Origin: an uncultured Christensenellaceae bacterium
Lineage (GTDB): Bacteria > Bacillota > Clostridia > Christensenellales > CAG-314
NCBI GenBank assembly: GCA_910587795.1
Contig: CAJUNH010000002.1
Coordinates: 1-64,000, forward strand
Direction: 5' to 3'
Length of the DNA: 64,000 nt
A model generated the notes under the pieces. It saw only the letters and a list, made by a program, of their open reading frames with translations, was not told the origin of the DNA and did not search any database. Made by a program: the position numbers and the translations under genes. Below, piece after piece: positions 60,993-64,000 of the stretch; position 1 is the stretch's first letter, and each line of letters begins with the position of its first letter.

Positions 60993-62060
60993 TTAACCTT
61001 TTGTTCCGCTCTTCGATACGCCGTGCATAATATACTTACGGCAGAAGATAAACAGTATAAACAACGGTGCGGATACGATACATACAGCCGCCATACGCAA
61101 TGTGGTAAGGGGTTCCGCCATGTACGCGCTGCCGACGCCGGACGGGTCGGGATACAGGAACGATCCGTTTATTTGTTTATCGTAGAATCCGCGCGTTACC
61201 CAGTTAGTTATCATTTGCCAGTTTGTACCGTTAACTAATCTCGGCCAAATGTAGGAGTTCCAACTGCCGATAAACTTTAACAAAGTTATCGATACGAGCG
61301 TAGGCGCGGTCAGCGGAACCATTACCTTAATAAGATATCCCATGTCGGACAGTCCGTCCACTTTTGCCGCTTGATACAGCGAATTGGGTATCTGCATAAA
61401 GTTGTTACGCAGTAAATAAATGTAATAAACGCTTACAAGGAAAGGAACAATCAAAACCGTAAACGTATTTTGCCATTTCCAACCCGTGATAGTAATATAG
61501 TTGGTTAGCGTATACATTTCGCCGGGAATCATCATTGTTGCAAGCATCAGCGAAAACAATACGTTTTTACCTTTGAAATTCATTCTGGCAAGTGCGTACG
61601 CGGTAATAATGGTTACAATTACGCCTATCGTTGTGGACAAAAATCCAACAACCAGCGTGTTAAGCAATATCTGCCAGAAGTTACTGCCCGCAGTGTCGGT
61701 TTGCGCCAATACCGCCGAGTAGTTTTTCCACATAAACGTATGAGGGAAAAACGTCGGGGGAACAGCCTCGCGGTATTCCGTTTCCGTCTTAACGGAAGAA
61801 ATTATCATCCAGTAGAAGGGAAGGAACGCAAATATCGCGCAAACAGTCAAAAAGAAATATACAAATACGTTTTTTGTAATTGTTGCCGCGCGTTGCTTTT
61901 TTCTTACTTTTTCTACGTCAAAATCGGTAGTCGTTTCCATCAACGTCTTAGGTTCGTCCAAAACAACGGGTTCTGTTTTGTTAGTAGTTGCTTCTTCGTT
62001 TACCACTGCCATTTTTTCCATTTCCAAGTTATTAGCAGTTTCTGTCTTTTTCTTAGCCAT
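60993..62060 (-). CDS. ABC permease, MalG/UgpE type, with acidic N-terminal extension
   Basis: A 355-residue permease. The core with six helices and the EAA loop (YQAAKVDGLSDMGYLIKVMVPL in part) starts near residue 64. A hydrophilic tail of about 60 residues precedes it, with many Glu, Thr and Asn; usual members begin directly with the first helix. The C-terminal YIMHGVSKSGTKG tail is the MalG-like end. It is encoded 12 bases after the partner permease gene and is the second permease of the system. Confidence 0.92.
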   Translation of the reverse strand: MAKKKTETANNLEMEKMAVVNEEATTNKTEPVVLDEPKTLMETTTDFDVEKVRKKQRAATITKNVFVYFFLTVCAIFAFLPFYWMIISSVKTETEYREAVPPTFFPHTFMWKNYSAVLAQTDTAGSNFWQILLNTLVVGFLSTTIGVIVTIITAYALARMNFKGKNVLFSLMLATMMIPGEMYTLTNYITITGWKWQNTFTVLIVPFLVSVYYIYLLRNNFMQIPNSLYQAAKVDGLSDMGYLIKVMVPLTAPTLVSITLLKFIGSWNSYIWPRLVNGTNWQMITNWVTRGFYDKQINGSFLYPDPSGVGSAYMAEPLTTLRMAAVCIVSAPLFILFIFCRKYIMHGVSKSGTKG

Positions 62061-62072
62061 TCCGCTTTCCTC

Positions 62073-63392
62073 CTAATAACTCACTTTCTTTTTACTGACG
62101 TATCGGTTAAGCGCAGTTATTGCCATAATAATTATAAACAACAGCAGCGAACCCGCATACGCATAGCCCATATTACCGTCTTCGATGTATCGGTAAATGT
62201 ATCCTACCATTGTACCGACGTCGTATTCGATACCCATTTGTTCGCCGAAGATACCTACTACTGCCGAATACTGCTTCATTCCGCCCATAATTCCCGTAAC
62301 AAGAAGGTAGGAAATCATAGGAGAAATCATAGGAACGGTAATCTTCCACAAAACAGTATTTTTGTTTGCGCCGTCTATTTTTGCCGCGTCGTAGTACTGT
62401 TTGTTTACGTTCATAAGCGAACTGAACAAAATCAGGATTTTAAACGGCAAACCCGACCAAATTTCGTAAACTATAACAACTATGTATTTTGCCCAAGGTA
62501 TAGTAAGCGAATCGCCCAGCACCCATTTGGGAGAAGTAAAGGGACCTTTACCTATCCAGTTTATCTGCGTACCGAAAATAAGATTTACAATACCCGGAGT
62601 TTCAAGGTGACTGTCCGTACCGATAGCGGCAAAGAACGTTGCGAAAACCGCGCCCATTGCCAAAGAGTTGGTAAGATACGGCAGGAACAATACCGTTTGA
62701 TAAGCCTTTTGCAAAGGTTTAATAGAAGTAAGCGCAACCGAAATCAAAAGCGCCAACAATGTGGATAAAGGTACGGAAACAAACGTAAACACAAGCGTAT
62801 TTACCAAACACTGAACAAACGACGCGCCGCCTGTTCCCGTATCGCCCCTAAGCACTTTGCCGAAGTTTGCAAAACCCCAACCGTTAAACGGATTGTTTAC
62901 ATCAAGAGGTCTGTAATCTTGTTTAAATGCGTTGATAAACGCGCTGACAATGGGCCATAGCGTAAATACAAGCATAAGTATTACTGCGGGCAAAACAAAC
63001 AGCCAACCGGACTGAGATCTAATAAAACGTCCTGCCCTTACCTTTAAGGGGAGTTGCTGTTCAAAAGTAACGGCGGCAGCCGCAGCCTCGGCAGAATCTT
63101 GCGGCTGAGCAGTTTCGGCCGCTGCTTCTTCTCCTTTGTCCTTTTTGAACACTTTACGACAAACGGTTTTTGTCTTTACACCTATATTTACAAAAAAGTT
63201 TTTAGTTTTGCCGCCAAACGATTTAAGCCCGTCGACAAAGGCGTTGCTTTTTTCGGGAGCAGAGGCTTCGTCCGTTACAGCTTCCGCCGTCTGTTCGACG
63301 GGTTCGGTTTCCGCTACGGCAGTTTCCTCAACTTTTTGTTCCTCAATCTCGGTCTTAACGTCGTTGGGAACAGATTTCTTTTTGTTTGCCAT
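62073..63392 (-). CDS. ABC permease, MalF/UgpA type, with long acidic N-terminal extension
   Basis: A 439-residue permease. Six core helices begin near residue 129 (SGWLFVLPAVILMLVFTLWP) and the EAA loop is YDAAKIDGANKNTVLWKITVPM in part. The first 128 residues are hydrophilic: a Glu/Val/Ala-rich half (EIEEQKVEETAVAETEPVEQ), a basic stretch with FFVNIGVKTKTVCRKVFKK, and another Glu/Ala run. No domain is recognised in this extension. Both permeases of this operon have such tails, and they would lie in the cytoplasm near the ATPase. It starts at the last base of the ATPase stop codon. Confidence 0.92.
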   Translation of the reverse strand: MANKKKSVPNDVKTEIEEQKVEETAVAETEPVEQTAEAVTDEASAPEKSNAFVDGLKSFGGKTKNFFVNIGVKTKTVCRKVFKKDKGEEAAAETAQPQDSAEAAAAAVTFEQQLPLKVRAGRFIRSQSGWLFVLPAVILMLVFTLWPIVSAFINAFKQDYRPLDVNNPFNGWGFANFGKVLRGDTGTGGASFVQCLVNTLVFTFVSVPLSTLLALLISVALTSIKPLQKAYQTVLFLPYLTNSLAMGAVFATFFAAIGTDSHLETPGIVNLIFGTQINWIGKGPFTSPKWVLGDSLTIPWAKYIVVIVYEIWSGLPFKILILFSSLMNVNKQYYDAAKIDGANKNTVLWKITVPMISPMISYLLVTGIMGGMKQYSAVVGIFGEQMGIEYDVGTMVGYIYRYIEDGNMGYAYAGSLLLFIIIMAITALNRYVSKKKVSY

Positions 63393-64000
63393 TATCTTAA
63401 CCTCTCTTCTGTTTCTGCTGTAAATAGGAACACCTTATTAGGTTTGAGATTAAACGTAAGCTTCGCTGCGCCTTCGGGCAGTTTAATATCCGAATCGATA
63501 ATAGAACGAACGGTAGGTTTCGTAGACGCTTCGTGCGTAGAAACAATGGTCTTATCTCTGCCCATAACTTCTATGTGGTCGAGATCCAACGTAAGTTTTC
63601 CCTTAGCATCGTAAATAAAGCCTTCGGGACGAATACCTACAAACACCTCTTGATCTGCAAGCTTGGTTTCCATAACTGCCTCAGCGCCGATATAAACCTT
63701 ACCTTTTTTGATTTGTCCTTTAAATATGTTGATAGGAGGCGTACCGAGGAAGTTAGCGACAAATAAATTATCGGGATCGTCGTAAATGTCCTGCGGAGCG
63801 CCCACTTGCTGAACAACTCCCAACTTCATAACAACCATTATGTCGCAAATAGACATGGCTTCTTCCTGGTCGTGCGTTACGAATACCGTTGTAATACCCG
63901 TTTCGCGCTGAATACGTTTGATTTCCTCACGCGTTTGCAATCTTAAACGTGCGTCAAGGTTACTTAACGGCTCGTCTAACAGCAAGACGTTAGGCATTTT
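63392..64000 (-). CDS. Sugar-type ABC ATPase (UgpC/MsmX), partial at window edge
   Basis: The C-terminal 202 residues of an importer ATPase are visible; the N-terminus lies beyond base 64000. Seen are the end of Walker B with the D loop (LLLDEPLSNLDARLR), the H loop (VTHDQEEAMSI), the TOBE joint GTPPINIFKG and the VGIRPEGF segment. Unlike the ATPase of the starch operon, it ends at the normal place, with no coiled-coil extension. It shares one base of its stop codon with the start of the permease gene. The cell thus has separate ATPases for the two systems. Confidence 0.93.
   Translation of the reverse strand, partial: KMPNVLLLDEPLSNLDARLRLQTREEIKRIQRETGITTVFVTHDQEEAMSICDIMVVMKLGVVQQVGAPQDIYDDPDNLFVANFLGTPPINIFKGQIKKGKVYIGAEAVMETKLADQEVFVGIRPEGFIYDAKGKLTLDLDHIEVMGRDKTIVSTHEASTKPTVRSIIDSDIKLPEGAAKLTFNLKPNKVFLFTAETEERLR

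Noticed and set aside
61701..62768. A 355-codon open frame on the plus strand
   Set aside because: It spans the reverse of both permease genes, crosses their junction, and has an implausible Arg/Tyr/His-rich composition.

Overview
The window looks like a chromosomal piece of an anaerobic, low-to-medium GC, Gram-positive Clostridia-type bacterium, probably an uncultured gut lineage of the Christensenellales/Borkfalkiaceae kind. That placement is inference from the protein content; there is no rRNA or marker gene here to prove it. The support is a class III (oxygen-sensitive) ribonucleotide reductase, many Gram-positive lipoproteins with clean lipoboxes, strong AAGGAGG-type ribosome binding sites and starch-foraging machinery. 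No prophage, transposase or CRISPR array was seen.

Layout. (1) 1-6.2 kb: tRNA-Ser(TGA) with decayed tandem copies behind it; a yybP-ykoY-type manganese riboswitch ahead of a CaCA-family antiporter and mntP; a DHHW/MBOAT O-acyltransferase pair; a long structured leader before tRNA-Ser(CGA). (2) 6.2-16.4 kb: a tyrosine phosphatase remnant, cls, a metallo-beta-lactamase-fold protein, an alcohol-dehydrogenase homologue lacking its catalytic zinc ligands, trxB, and nrdD fused to a redoxin domain under two NrdR boxes; then about 1.4 kb of AT-rich DNA with a candidate small RNA, and a tRNA-Met/Glu/Val cluster. (3) 16.4-24.1 kb: accessory genes (GNAT, DUF3788, cytidine-deaminase-like, MATE), a convergent restriction-modification pair resembling Hpy188I, and a membrane-anchored EEP-family phosphodiesterase. 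(4) 24.9-41.6 kb: a starch/maltodextrin locus on the minus strand. From promoter to end it reads: multidomain starch-binding-like lipoprotein, solute-binding lipoprotein, two permeases, surface alpha-amylase, an ABC ATPase with a very long C-terminal extension, surface pullulanase and a small lipoprotein; a separate cytoplasmic neopullulanase follows. Starch would be bound and cut outside, maltodextrins imported by the ABC system, and finished inside.

(5) 41.6-46.5 kb: a nucleotidyltransferase, a DUF1538 membrane protein with two overlapping PII-type genes, an isochorismatase-fold hydrolase and a PNPOx-fold protein. (6) 46.6-55 kb: a 1,674-residue lipoprotein built from about ten repeats of roughly 100 residues, a PatB/MalY-type aminotransferase, a DUF3737 beta-helix protein on an apparently leaderless transcript, and another lipoprotein. 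(7) 55.6-64 kb: a second ABC importer of UgpABCE type whose operon continues into a staphylococcal-nuclease-fold lipoprotein and an OB-fold/Ig-like lipoprotein. I read this as a possible extracellular nucleic-acid scavenging system. The operon runs off the right edge.

The best candidates for something undescribed are the SNase/OB-fold/ABC operon, the DUF1538-PII-PII module, the ABC ATPase with an inserted coiled coil, and the degenerate tRNA-Ser array.
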